The notes: a model not told the origin generated them from the sequence alone. 64,000 bases of DNA from Lachnospiraceae bacterium (GCA_017626435.1 JAGAIR010000006.1:38842-102841); one strand, 5' to 3'. Counted from the first letter of the stretch, positions 45,320 through 54,209 are shown. Numbers and translations: made by a program.

Positions 45320-45369
45320 CGATCGCATTTCCTCCAAGTTTATCCGTTCTGGATAGTATCTGTATCCAA

Positions 45370-46608
45370 CTAGGACTCTTTTTTCCTTGTTCCCTTTTTC
45401 CGCGGAGCTTTTATCTCCTTATAAGTATTCTGCACTTTGGAATATATTATCACTGTGTTTCCTTCAAAGCCTGTTGTTGTCTCATTAACCTGAAGCTCAC
45501 CAGAAATATCAAAGCATTCCTTTTCTCTCATCTGTTCCAGATAATACTCATATCTCTCTGTCAGAAGCTGTTCTGCCTCCTGTCTGGTATACCTGGCAGG
45601 AAGATATTTTATCTCTCGATATGTCCTTTTCCATACAGAAACCGGAAAACGCAGGGAAATAGATGGACACAGCTGCCCACCTTCACGGATTATATCATAT
45701 TTTTCATAAGTTTCCAAATAATTTAACGGATTATACAGAAAAAGATTTTTTCCCCCCAGCGCAATCTGGTATAAATTTAATTTCCTGCCGGTATATTCCT
45801 TTTTCTGATATTCCTTTTCTAACACATCCGTATACTTTTCCCGGCATTGCAACACAACGGTTCCCTGTGCCTGTACCGCCTTTCTGCTGACAACTTGTTC
45901 ATTATCCCCAATTACGTTTACCTTCCCTGATATCAGCGTCTGGGACTTTTTTACGACATCTCCGGCACGGACCTTTGCAGTTCCTTTTTTTGTCACGATG
46001 GAAATGATCTTTCCTTCCTGCTCCGCAATCAGACTGCCTGCTTCTTCTTTCTTCTCGTTTTCTACCAGTACCACTTCTTCCATCCGCACATACAGCTTAC
46101 TTCCTGTTTTTTCAATGGATGCCCAGCCTACATCCTGAAAATCTTCCCGGATATCTGCTTCAATCTGGCTGCACACTACCTGATCAGCAGACATTCCGCC
46201 ATAGATACCATCGGATTCCAGATAACGGAGAATGCTTTCACGGGAGTGATAGGACTGTCCCTCGACATAAATCCCCCATATTCTGCTGGACATAAAAAAT
46301 AAAATCGCCAAAAAACAGGTAACTCCCCACCAGAAGCTCAGTCTTCTCCCTGCCCTCTGCAGCCAGAATAATCCTCCATACCGTTTGATCACCAAAGGAA
46401 ATACTCTGGTTTTCTGAACAAGGGGACGCAGCTTGTAATAGTCTCTCCTTGACAGACAGCCAGATACGGTTCCCTGTTTTTGATTCCATTGCAGATTCCA
46501 CCAGTAAATCCCATGATTCCGGCAAAGGTTGATAAACCGTTCTGACTGCTGCCCCGGTATTTTAACCAGCACATATCCCTTGCACCAGCCTATAATTCTA
46601 TGTACCAT
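45370..46608 (-). CDS. yqfD: Sporulation protein YqfD
   Basis: 412 aa. The N-terminal 95 residues are cytoplasmic (MVHRIIGWCKGYVLVKIPG), then one membrane segment (FWWGVTCFLAILFFMSS). The large extracytoplasmic part (DVGWASIEKTGSKLYVRMEE, AGDVVKKSQTLISGKV) ends in a helix with RYTRQEAEQLLTERYEYYLE. YqfD is a conserved sporulation protein of the SigE regulon in Bacillus with an undefined biochemical role. A lysine/arginine-rich tail closes the protein. It lies 183 nt after yqfC, a longer gap than usual. Confidence 0.92.
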   Translation of the reverse strand: MVHRIIGWCKGYVLVKIPGQQSERFINLCRNHGIYWWNLQWNQKQGTVSGCLSRRDYYKLRPLVQKTRVFPLVIKRYGGLFWLQRAGRRLSFWWGVTCFLAILFFMSSRIWGIYVEGQSYHSRESILRYLESDGIYGGMSADQVVCSQIEADIREDFQDVGWASIEKTGSKLYVRMEEVVLVENEKKEEAGSLIAEQEGKIISIVTKKGTAKVRAGDVVKKSQTLISGKVNVIGDNEQVVSRKAVQAQGTVVLQCREKYTDVLEKEYQKKEYTGRKLNLYQIALGGKNLFLYNPLNYLETYEKYDIIREGGQLCPSISLRFPVSVWKRTYREIKYLPARYTRQEAEQLLTERYEYYLEQMREKECFDISGELQVNETTTGFEGNTVIIYSKVQNTYKEIKAPRKKGTRKKES

Positions 46609-46676
46609 TCTAATCCCCATTTCTGCGCTGCTTTTTTGATGCCATCATACTATACTGATCCCTATGTGCATAATGA

Positions 46677-46747
46677 GATTGTGTCTGGCAACGCACCGAC
46701 ACAATCCCCATCACTTCCTTCTGCTCGAATCACCTGTTCTGCAGGTG
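46677..46747. repeat. Two hairpins in the yqfC-yqfD gap
   Basis: GATTGTGTC/GACACAATC (46677-46685 with 46698-46706) and CACCTG/CAGGTG (46731-46736 with 46742-46747). Neither has a T-tract. The 183-nt gap has no open frame with a ribosome binding site. Confidence 0.55.
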
Positions 46748-46791
46748 TATATTTGCATTCCGCATAAAAGCTTCACGGCATAATTTACACT

Positions 46792-47136
46792 TTATTCCTG
46801 TATGTACTGAATCGAACTGATTTCGCCTATTATACACATACATTCATCCCGGTAATAAGCAATTCCAAGGTTTCTCCCCTGTACTGATATCTTTCCTGTC
46901 TTTGTCTGTATCCGTATCTGTTCTTCCCGATATTCCAAAATACTGCGGTAATTTTCTATACATAGCCGGTATCTCCCATAACTTGTCAAAACGGGTGCTT
47001 TTGCAAGAATATCCTCCTGCATTTTTAATTTTCCAGAAAGCTTTCTGGTAAGTACCGGCTCCTCCATAGATGGTGCCACCTTACAGCTTTTCTGATGCTT
47101 ATGTTTCACCGGCTTCACACGATATCTTCTTTCCAT
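46792..47136 (-). CDS. yqfC: Sporulation protein YqfC
   Basis: 114 aa, with the YabP/YqfC fold of small beta-rich sporulation proteins (YGRYRLCIENYRSILEYREEQI, quoted in part; GRNLGIAYYRDECMCIIGEI). The N-terminus is extended by about 30 basic residues. GGAGGAAGC precedes the ATG. It starts the yqfC-yqfD-phoH cluster and has a possible SigE -10 upstream. Confidence 0.9.
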   Translation of the reverse strand: MERRYRVKPVKHKHQKSCKVAPSMEEPVLTRKLSGKLKMQEDILAKAPVLTSYGRYRLCIENYRSILEYREEQIRIQTKTGKISVQGRNLGIAYYRDECMCIIGEISSIQYIQE

Positions 47137-47175
47137 GCTTCCTCCAGTGCCATATCAGGCAGATACCTCCCTATC

Positions 47176-47202
47176 ATTATATGCTGTATAATAAAAATAG
47201 TA
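47176..47202 (-). promoter_or_regulatory. SigE-like promoter of yqfC (weak)
   Basis: On the minus strand TACTATT, 12 nt, then CATATAAT (47183-47176). The -10 matches CATACAnT at 7 of 8; the -35 is one base off kmATATT and the spacing is 1-2 nt short. Confidence 0.35.
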
Positions 47203-47307
47203 CCCCTTCCCTTTCATCTTGTATTTCCATTCTTGCCATCTAATTTTAAATCATATATAATATTATGATGTACCCATATGATAGGTTATAAAAGAATGGA
47301 GAATACC

Positions 47308-47907
47308 ATGCATGAAAAATACACCAACGAAATGATTCAGCTTCTGCGAAGTATACAGAATATTGATTATATTACTCCGGATGATATTCCAAATATCGAT
47401 TTATACATGGATCAGGTGACTACCTTTATGAATGAACATCTGAGTTCTTCGAAACGATTTGAGGATGATAAGATCCTCACAAAAACTATGATCAACAACT
47501 ATACGAAAAATAATCTGCTTCCTCCGCCGGAAAAGAAAAAATATTCCAGTGAGCATATGCTTTTGCTGATTTATATTTATTATCTGAAAAACTTTTTATC
47601 CATCAGCGACATCCAAAGCATCCTGAAACCACTTTCTGAACGTTTCTTCAATCAGAAAGACGGACTAAAGCTTAGCAATATCTACGAAGAGATTGTTTCT
47701 CTGGAAAAAGCCAATATTGATTCCCAGGCAAACGATATTATCCGTAAATTGAAAAAATCAAAAGAAGCATTTAGAGATATTACAGATCCGGAGGACAAGA
47801 AACTCTTAAGTACATTTGCTTTTATCTGTATGCTCAGCTTTGATGTCTGGGTAAAAAAGACGATCATAGAAAATATTATTGATGATAAATTAGATACTAA
47901 AAAATAA
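47308..47907 (+). CDS. DUF1836 protein (predicted HTH)
   Basis: 199 aa. The DUF1836 core lies at about 50-130: KTMINNYTKNNLLPPPEKKK, then an H-x-LLLIYIYYLKN helix and DIQSILKPL, which looks like a MerR-type winged helix-turn-helix. A helical C-terminus ends in a hydrophobic stretch (TFAFICMLSFDVWVK). Function is unknown; it is probably a DNA-binding regulator. The start at MHEKYTNEM has GGAG 6 nt upstream; longer starts are at 47278 and 47296. It diverges from yqfC and has no obvious target nearby. Confidence 0.85.
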   Translation: MHEKYTNEMIQLLRSIQNIDYITPDDIPNIDLYMDQVTTFMNEHLSSSKRFEDDKILTKTMINNYTKNNLLPPPEKKKYSSEHMLLLIYIYYLKNFLSISDIQSILKPLSERFFNQKDGLKLSNIYEEIVSLEKANIDSQANDIIRKLKKSKEAFRDITDPEDKKLLSTFAFICMLSFDVWVKKTIIENIIDDKLDTKK

Positions 47908-47934
47908 TAATGAATACCCATTTGCGCCCTGGGG

Positions 47935-48657
47935 CTAGCACTTGGCATATGGCGCATAGGACAATAAAAAGTCTACGGAAGTATTGGCAACCAGTTCCTC
48001 TGGAAATCCTATCTCTTCCAACAGTGCGGCCGCACGGTCAAAGTTCCCTACATCCTCTTCTGTGTGGGCATCGCTCCCCAATACGACAGGTACCTGGTAC
48101 TTCATACAATACTCTAACATTTCCCTGTCATTCTTCTCACTGTCCTGGCGAAATCCATCGGGATTCAATGAACTGTTATTTAACTCCAGCAGCACATGAT
48201 TCTCTTTTGCTGCCAGAACAAGTGTCTTATAATCCACCGGAAATCTTCCATCATCCGGATGTCCGATTATATTTACTCTTGTATTTTCCATCGCCCGGCA
48301 ATATGCCCTTGTATTTTCCTGTATCGTTCCACTTTTCAGACAAGGTGTGTGCATACTGGCGATTCCTATGTCTATCTGATTTAATGGATATTCCGGCAGA
48401 TCAACCGTTCCATGGAAATCAATAATATTTAATTCACAGCCAAACAGCAGTTTTACTCCGTATTTTTTCCGTCGAAGAACACGCAGATTATGAAAATAAA
48501 ACTCATGGCAGGAGCCTGGCATCGCAGGAGCATGCTCCGTGATCGCCAGAAGCTCCAGCCCTTTCTCTGCTGCAGCCTGCACCATTTCATTGATTGTATT
48601 ATATGCGTGACCACTTGCCACGGTATGGGTATGTGTATCTAAGACCAGTTTCATCAT
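47935..48657 (-). CDS. PHP-domain phosphatase (YcdX-like)
   Basis: 240 aa. PHP metal-binding motifs are DTHTHTVASGH, ITEHAPAMPG, FGCELNIID, IGHPDDGRFP and GSDAHTEEDVG, in the order of the YcdX/POLIIIAc family. It is a trinuclear-metal phosphoesterase; the substrate is unknown. AAGGAG precedes the start. A consensus promoter lies about 23-50 bp upstream, overlapping the end of the lipoprotein gene. Confidence 0.93.
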   Translation of the reverse strand: MMKLVLDTHTHTVASGHAYNTINEMVQAAAEKGLELLAITEHAPAMPGSCHEFYFHNLRVLRRKKYGVKLLFGCELNIIDFHGTVDLPEYPLNQIDIGIASMHTPCLKSGTIQENTRAYCRAMENTRVNIIGHPDDGRFPVDYKTLVLAAKENHVLLELNNSSLNPDGFRQDSEKNDREMLEYCMKYQVPVVLGSDAHTEEDVGNFDRAAALLEEIGFPEELVANTSVDFLLSYAPYAKC

Positions 48658-48679
48658 AGTTTTCTCCTTTTTCTAGTGT

Positions 48680-48708
48680 ATTTTATCCCCATTCGTTTCA
48701 AATGTCAA
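48680..48708 (-). promoter_or_regulatory. SigA promoter of the PHP gene
   Basis: TTGACA (48708-48703), a 17-bp spacer and TAAAAT (48685-48680) on the minus strand. Confidence 0.7.
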
Positions 48709-48713
48709 AGCAC

Positions 48714-49721
48714 TTATTTTACTGCCTGCTTTGCCAGATCAGTATCTACCAGATCCTCATACGGTGCTCTTTCCGAAATAACCCCCGCATCCTGCAGGAT
48801 ATCCTGCAGCAATTCAAAGCTTTCCTTCTCAAACACCAGATTTTCCTTCCAGGTCCCCTGCTCATAATATCTGGTTACTACGGCAACCAGTGCATCCTCC
48901 TCTGTCTCCGGAAATTGTGGTGCGATCACTTTGGCGATCTCCTCCGGTGTATGGGACTGTACGAAGTCCATTCCCTTCTGCAATGCTTTGGTAAAAGCAA
49001 GCAATTCCTTCTGATGCTCTTTCAGATAGCTCTTTCTTGCAGAGTATGCGGTATATGGCACCTTTCCGCTCGCCTCCCCCAGAGAAGCAATTACGGTTCC
49101 CTTTTTCTCCTGCTCCAGAGAAGCGGCAAACGGTTCAAACTCTACCGTATAATCCCCCTGCCCGGAAGCAAACGCCTGTGCTGTCAGTCCGAAGTCTATA
49201 TTTTTTACAATATTTAGATCCTTTTCGGGATTCATGCCGTTCTTTTTCAGAATATACTCAAATACCATCTCCGGCATGCCGCCCTCCCTGCCACCTAATA
49301 CGGTTTTTCCTTTTAAATCAGACCATTTGAAATCCTCTTCTGCCTTTTTCCCCACCAGGAAATTTCCGGCTCTCTGCGTCAGTTGGGCAAAATTCACAAT
49401 ATAGTCCTTCGCTCCCTCCTGATATACATATACAGAAGATTCTGACCCCATAAAGCCTACATCCGCATCCCCGGATACCAATGCTGTCATGGTGTTGTCG
49501 GCACCCATTCCATTAACCAGTTCCAACGCAATTCCTTCTTCTTCAAAGTATCCCTTTTCGATAGCTACATACTGTGGTGCATAAAAAATAGAATGAGCCA
49601 CTTCATTTAACCGGATGGTCGTAAGATTTTTCTCTTTTCCGCAGCCAGACAACATTCCTGTCAATAATATCAATGTCATTCCTGCACTGACTACTTTTTT
49701 CCATCTGCTATTTTTTTTCAT
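48714..49721 (-). CDS. ABC transporter substrate-binding lipoprotein, NMT1/SsuA-like, without neighbours
   Basis: 335 aa. It has a lipoprotein signal (KKVVSAGMTLILLTG, lipobox LSGC at about residue 27). The NMT1/ThiY/SsuA-like fold follows: RLNEVAHSIFYAPQYVAIEK, GYFEEEGIALELVNG, GGREGGMPEMVFEYILKK and PHTPEE-like helices. Such proteins bind aliphatic sulfonates, taurine or pyrimidine precursors of thiamine; the ligand cannot be told from sequence. No permease or ATPase gene lies next to it, so it must use a distant transporter or have another role. AAGG precedes ATGAAAAAAAA. A strong hairpin ends about 20 nt before the start. Confidence 0.88.
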   Translation of the reverse strand: MKKNSRWKKVVSAGMTLILLTGMLSGCGKEKNLTTIRLNEVAHSIFYAPQYVAIEKGYFEEEGIALELVNGMGADNTMTALVSGDADVGFMGSESSVYVYQEGAKDYIVNFAQLTQRAGNFLVGKKAEEDFKWSDLKGKTVLGGREGGMPEMVFEYILKKNGMNPEKDLNIVKNIDFGLTAQAFASGQGDYTVEFEPFAASLEQEKKGTVIASLGEASGKVPYTAYSARKSYLKEHQKELLAFTKALQKGMDFVQSHTPEEIAKVIAPQFPETEEDALVAVVTRYYEQGTWKENLVFEKESFELLQDILQDAGVISERAPYEDLVDTDLAKQAVK

Positions 49722-49740
49722 GTTCAGCCTTTCCCTGCGC

Positions 49741-49777
49741 AAAAAGAGACAGTCTGTCGCTGACAAGCTGTCTCTTT
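49741..49777 (-). terminator. Terminator-type hairpin between htrA and the lipoprotein gene
   Basis: AAAGAGACAG pairs with CTGTCTCTTT with an inner TGTC/GACA pairing, followed on the minus strand by TT and GCGC. It is 63 nt past the htrA stop but only 20 nt before the lipoprotein start. It could be the htrA terminator or a leader attenuator. Confidence 0.75.
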
Positions 49778-49839
49778 GGTACAGAAATTATATTCTGAAC
49801 TATTTTATGCAAAATAATACACAGAGTGACAAACCACCT

Positions 49840-51078
49840 CTACTGTACCTGATTTCTATCTCCTTCTGTTTCATTCTCCGGTTTTACATCATTCTGGGCA
49901 GAATCTGATTTCTTTCCAAGAGTAACTGTCAAAGGCACCTCTTTATACTCGCCATTATCCATTCGCTTAACTACAATCTCAACCTTATCTCCTGCCTTAC
50001 AGCGTCCCAGTTTTTCCTGCATTCCTTCCATTGTCGTAATGTCTTTTCCATCAAACGTTACAATAACATCCCCAGACAACATTCCTGCTTTTTCCGCTGG
50101 AGAATTTTCAGAAACCTGACCGACATAAACTCCCTCTGGCATATTATAATACTGGGAATATTCACTTGTCACATCGGTTCCCCTGATTCCCAGATATGCC
50201 TGCTGATCCTCCGGTACATTCTGCGCCTTGATGATATCATTGATAATCGGTACTGCAGTAGAAATCGGGATAGCAAAACCCATGCCCTCTACCTGTTCAT
50301 CTGCATATTTTGCAGAATTGATACCAATTACTTTTCCTTCCTCATTAACTAATGCACCACCACTGTTTCCCGGATTGATTGCTGCATCGGTCTGCAAAAG
50401 CTTCATTGTGACATCCTCGGAAGCCACCTCTCTGTCCTTTGCACTGATATAACCAACTGTAACAGAAGTTCCGTATCCCAGGGCATTGCCAATTGCAATT
50501 GCCTGCTCTCCTATCTTTACCTCATCAGAATCACCCAGTGTAGCCACCTTAATATTCTCCAAAGTATCAGAGGACAAATCTTTTACCGGAATCTCTACTA
50601 CTGCCAGATCCGAATCAGAATCTGTCCCTTTCACAGTCGCAGTATACACACTCTCATCATTAAACTTCACTGATACGCTGGTTGCATCTGCCACCACATG
50701 ATTATTGGTAGCAACATACACATTGTCATCATCCTGCGCCACAATGATACCGGAACCGCTGCCCTGCTGCTCCTGTGAATAGCCTCTGCCGAAGAAGTCC
50801 TGTGTCTGGGACTGTACCGTCACATCAATGGCAACAATCGAAGGAAGTACATTGGCAGCCACCTTGGAAACCCCTGTATCAGTGTCTATATCTGAAGAGG
50901 ATGTCGTGGTAGTAGCTGCAATTTGATCTGTTTTTTCCGATTCCTTTTGTTCTCTTTCTACTGTTGCATTACCTGTAAGTTTATTTACCGCATAATTGGC
51001 ACCTTCAAAAGTCATGCCACCTACCAGACCAAATACTGCTGCATAAGTAGTTACTTTTATAAAATCTTTTTTTGTCAT
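49840..51078 (-). CDS. htrA: HtrA/DegP-like trypsin-type serine protease with PDZ domain
   Basis: 412 aa. One N-terminal membrane anchor (FIKVTTYAAVFGLVGGMTF), a Ser/Thr-rich linker, then the protease with His in VATNNHVVADA, Asp in DSDSDLAVVEI and Ser in NPGNSGGALVN. One PDZ domain follows (SPAEKAGMLSGDVIVTFDG) and an acidic tail. It degrades misfolded envelope proteins. AAGGAGAG sets the start at MTKKDFIK. The upstream region has an inverted repeat GTTCATA/TATGAAC (51135-51141 with 51157-51163) that might be an operator. Confidence 0.95.
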   Translation of the reverse strand: MTKKDFIKVTTYAAVFGLVGGMTFEGANYAVNKLTGNATVEREQKESEKTDQIAATTTTSSSDIDTDTGVSKVAANVLPSIVAIDVTVQSQTQDFFGRGYSQEQQGSGSGIIVAQDDDNVYVATNNHVVADATSVSVKFNDESVYTATVKGTDSDSDLAVVEIPVKDLSSDTLENIKVATLGDSDEVKIGEQAIAIGNALGYGTSVTVGYISAKDREVASEDVTMKLLQTDAAINPGNSGGALVNEEGKVIGINSAKYADEQVEGMGFAIPISTAVPIINDIIKAQNVPEDQQAYLGIRGTDVTSEYSQYYNMPEGVYVGQVSENSPAEKAGMLSGDVIVTFDGKDITTMEGMQEKLGRCKAGDKVEIVVKRMDNGEYKEVPLTVTLGKKSDSAQNDVKPENETEGDRNQVQ

Positions 51079-51134
51079 AAAAATCTCTCCTTCCAATCAA
51101 GTCTTTGTTGTCAAACTCTTGTCTTATTTGTTCA

Positions 51135-51163
51135 GTTCATATTTTATGTTTTTGTTTATGAAC
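51135..51163. repeat. Inverted repeat upstream of htrA
   Basis: GTTCATA and TATGAAC, 7 bp each, separated by 15 A+T-rich bases, about 57-85 bp upstream of the htrA start. It could be an operator (for example of an envelope-stress regulator) or a chance palindrome. Confidence 0.35.
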
Positions 51164-51263
51164 TCATTCTAACAATGAATTATGTTTCAAATGTGATTGG
51201 TTTATGAAGAGAATTTGTTTTGTCTGTGTTTAATCTGTGAACAGATAACGGATAATAGATACG

Positions 51264-51995
51264 TTAATCATTGATATCCTTCTCCAACTCAATGATCTTC
51301 CCTGATTTAGCATCAATGGTTACTTCATACTCATAGATTCCTTTCACCATGGCTACTTCATATACCGCCAATCCATCTTCCTTATCAAATTCTACCTTAA
51401 TCACAGTTGCGTTTGGAACCTTTTTCAAGGCAATTGATTTTGCCTTTTCCGTTCCGATATACTTGGAAGAAGAGGTTGGTTTGGTGATATTGAGCTCCCA
51501 TTGATACTCTGTTAATTTACCGGTTTTGCTGTTAAATATCAATTTGTACATTTTGTTATTCTTACTTAACTTAACTTTGTACTGTGCCATTCCATCATCA
51601 TACGTCAATTTCATACTGATCACTTTCGCATTTTTTACCTGTTCAATCGCTTTTTTCTGAATCAGTTTTTTGGAAAGATTTTTCTTGTTTTGATCCGTAT
51701 AGGAAGGATACATAATCTCCCATTCATATTTCAGCAATTTTCCATCAGAAGCCCGATATTGTAATGTATATTCTTTATTCGATTTTTGAAGTTCTATTTC
51801 ATATACAAGAGTTCCCTTTTCCATATCTGTATCAACTTCCATTACTTTGGCAGAAGGTACCTTCTTTAAAGCAGCCATTTGTGCCTCTCTTGCATTTTGG
51901 ATTTTTTTAGCATCCACAACGGTAAAACTAAATAACAGAGAAAATGTGAAAATCAATATACTACAAATAGTTCCTTTAGTTATTATTTTTTTCAT
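51264..51995 (-). CDS. Secreted protein with three PepSY-like repeats
   Basis: 243 aa. A signal peptide (ITKGTICSILIFTFSLLFSF, then VVDAKK) is followed by three about 70-residue PepSY units. Each has an AL(K)KVP-A-V helix and a DG-L-YE-type strand: AALKKVPSAKVMEVD, AIEQVKNAKVISMKL and ALKKVPNATVIKVEF. PepSY domains bind or inhibit peptidases or act as envelope accessory modules. The start at MKKIITKG is set by AAAGGATGAG. The adjacent htrA protease suggests, but does not prove, a shared envelope role. Confidence 0.88.
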   Translation of the reverse strand: MKKIITKGTICSILIFTFSLLFSFTVVDAKKIQNAREAQMAALKKVPSAKVMEVDTDMEKGTLVYEIELQKSNKEYTLQYRASDGKLLKYEWEIMYPSYTDQNKKNLSKKLIQKKAIEQVKNAKVISMKLTYDDGMAQYKVKLSKNNKMYKLIFNSKTGKLTEYQWELNITKPTSSSKYIGTEKAKSIALKKVPNATVIKVEFDKEDGLAVYEVAMVKGIYEYEVTIDAKSGKIIELEKDIND

Positions 51996-52096
51996 AATCA
52001 GCTCATCCTTTCGAATAATAATCAATTCACTTCCTGTACCCATCCCACTCTCCATGCCCTAGAAGCAACTTCCACGTCATTTTCGTTTCCCGCTGG

Positions 52097-52681
52097 CTAA
52101 CTCGTCCTGCCGGATGGTGCTGTAATGATTTTCTGCGGACGGACATCGTGTTCCTGCACTTCAATGACATCCACCATTTGAAAATCATAGGCCACAGCCC
52201 AGGTCAACAATTTCTCACTGCCATACCGGTCCAGATACCGGTCATAATAACCTCCGCCATAACCTACTCTGTTTCTATTCTGGTCAAAGGCAAGTCCCGG
52301 CAAAAGCATCAGCCCTTCCCTTGCTTCCACCTTCTGACAGGTCGTCTTTGGCTCCAGAATCCCATGATACCCTGGCTCCAAATCATCCAAAGAATAGATT
52401 TCATAAAAATCCATCTCTCTTCCCTGTACTCTCGGCACAGCAACCCGTATCGGATTCCGTCCTTTCCTATCCAGCGCAAATGCCTGTCTGATGATCGAAA
52501 TAGTATCCACCTCTGTCCCATAGGATACAAAAGGATAAAACCAGTCTATCTGCTGCCAGATATCAGAAGCAAACAGTTTTTTTACAATTGCTTCATTCTG
52601 CCTCTGACGCTCCTTTGGACTCATTGCACTTCTCTTTTGTTTCATCCATTCTCTGGCTTCCTGCTTTGTCATTTTCGTCAC
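52097..52681 (-). CDS. 5-formyltetrahydrofolate cyclo-ligase
   Basis: 194 aa. It converts 5-formyl-THF to 5,10-methenyl-THF using ATP. Motifs are MKQKRSAMSPKERQRQNEAI, FVSYGTEVDT, MLLPGLAFDQNRNRVGYGGG and YYDRYL. AAAGGTGTG precedes the start. Confidence 0.94.
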   Translation of the reverse strand: MTKMTKQEAREWMKQKRSAMSPKERQRQNEAIVKKLFASDIWQQIDWFYPFVSYGTEVDTISIIRQAFALDRKGRNPIRVAVPRVQGREMDFYEIYSLDDLEPGYHGILEPKTTCQKVEAREGLMLLPGLAFDQNRNRVGYGGGYYDRYLDRYGSEKLLTWAVAYDFQMVDVIEVQEHDVRPQKIITAPSGRTS

Positions 52682-52745
52682 ACCTTTACTACATTTTCCA
52701 TTCTGATTTTAAGGCATAGCCTTTTGCCTGATACAGTTCTTCTAT

Positions 52746-53879
52746 TTACTCAGCCGGAGTATCTAACTTCCCAGCTGCTTCCTTCATCAGCTCGGTAATC
52801 GGCAGATGCTGTGGACAGACTCCCTCACACTGGCCACATGCAACACAGGTCTCTGCCTTGCCACTGCCCTGCTCCACTAATTTCTGGTAAAATGACTGGG
52901 ATCGCCAGGTTTCTCCGGACATCCTTAAACTGCTCAATGCCTTAAAGATGTCTGGAATCAAAATATTCTGAGGACATCCATCTACACAATAACGGCATCC
53001 TGTACAAGGAATGTTTGGCATACTTGCCATCTTCCCGACTACCTCCCTGATCGTCTCCTTCTCTTTTTCACTTAATGGTTCAAAATTGGCAAAGGTGTTC
53101 AAATTATCCTGCATTTGTTCCTGATTAGACATTCCACTTAAAATGGTGACCACCCCCGGCAGGGAACCAACAAAACGAAGTGCCCAGGAAGCAATGGTCG
53201 CCTCTGGCCGCTGCTGTTGAAACAGTTCTTCCAGTCTGGAATCCATCTGTGCCAGCGAACCACCCTTCACCGGCTCCATTACCAGAATCGGCATGTTATA
53301 CTTACGCAGCACCTCATACAGCTTTCCTGACTGGATCAAAGGATTGTCCCAATCGGCATAATTTAGCTGAATCTGCACGATCTCCACCTCTGGGTGCGCT
53401 GCCAGAATTTCATCCAGAAGCTCCGGTGTTCCATGATAGGAAAATCCAAAATGACGGATTTTCCCTTCTGCCTTTTTCTCCATTGCCCAGTTAAAGCAGT
53501 CATATTCCACATATCCATCATATTTTTCCCCATCTTCTACACTATGTAACAGATAAATGTCAAAATATCCTGCTCCGGTGCGCTCCAGCTGGTCATTAAA
53601 AATCTTGTCCCGGTCCTCTTTCCCTTTCATCATCCACTGTGGAAGCTTTGTAGTCAGGAAATACGAATCTCTCGGATAACGGTCCACCAGTGCCTCCTTG
53701 ACGACACTTTCCGATTTCCCATTGTGGTACATATAGGCTGTGTCAAAATAATTCATACCGCTTTGCATATAGCTGTCCACCATATCACACACCTGTGACA
53801 GATCAATGATTCCATCCTGTTCCGGTAATCTCATCATTCCAAATCCCAGCTTTGGCATCTTTGTTGTATCAATACTCAT
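52746..53879 (-). CDS. Aldo/keto reductase with C-terminal 4Fe-4S domain
   Basis: 377 aa. The TIM barrel has GMNYFDTAYMYHNGKSE (catalytic Asp, Tyr), TTKLPQW (Lys) and YLLHSVED (His). The C-terminus carries two ferredoxin-like cysteine sets: CTGCRYCVDGCPQNI and CVACGQCEGVCPQHL. This domain pairing is common in anaerobic Firmicutes, probably letting the enzyme exchange electrons with ferredoxin-like clusters. The substrate is unknown. AAGGAGGTAG precedes the start. Confidence 0.95.
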   Translation of the reverse strand: MSIDTTKMPKLGFGMMRLPEQDGIIDLSQVCDMVDSYMQSGMNYFDTAYMYHNGKSESVVKEALVDRYPRDSYFLTTKLPQWMMKGKEDRDKIFNDQLERTGAGYFDIYLLHSVEDGEKYDGYVEYDCFNWAMEKKAEGKIRHFGFSYHGTPELLDEILAAHPEVEIVQIQLNYADWDNPLIQSGKLYEVLRKYNMPILVMEPVKGGSLAQMDSRLEELFQQQRPEATIASWALRFVGSLPGVVTILSGMSNQEQMQDNLNTFANFEPLSEKEKETIREVVGKMASMPNIPCTGCRYCVDGCPQNILIPDIFKALSSLRMSGETWRSQSFYQKLVEQGSGKAETCVACGQCEGVCPQHLPITELMKEAAGKLDTPAE

Positions 53880-53904
53880 AACACTACCTCCTTATAAAAT
53901 TTTT

Positions 53905-54126
53905 TTAATGAATTTTTTTGTTTCCAAATTTTTTTCCTAAGTCAGTCACACTTCCATCTTTTTCTAAAATAGATACATGATTAAGCTGTGACCGCAGATT
54001 TCCCTTGATGGCAGCAATGTATTCTGCCCGAAGCTTCTTCTGTTCTGCTGCTTCTGCCTCAGTCAGCCCTACTGCCTTTGATTTTTTATATAACTCATTG
54101 ATCCTTGCAATCGATTTCTCATCCAT
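53905..54126 (-). CDS. DUF896 (YnzC-like) protein
   Basis: 73 aa. The helical hairpin core (IARINELYKKSKAVGLTEAE, QKKLRAEYIAAIKGNLRSQL) matches the YnzC/DUF896 family. A basic end follows (GKKFGNKKIH). YnzC is a small SOS-linked protein in Bacillus with unknown activity. AAGGAGATAACAAC sets the start. Confidence 0.92.
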   Translation of the reverse strand: MDEKSIARINELYKKSKAVGLTEAEAAEQKKLRAEYIAAIKGNLRSQLNHVSILEKDGSVTDLGKKFGNKKIH

Positions 54127-54209
54127 GTTGTTATCTCCTTTCACTTTCCAATCTGTTCTGTACTCTATTTCTGCACAGGCAGAACATTCTCTGCACGGTC
54201 CACTTCTTT

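Noticed and set aside
51140..51148. SigK-like -10 (CATAAAATA) upstream of htrA
   Set aside because: No AC-type -35 at the required distance; the motif arises easily in this A+T-rich inverted repeat.
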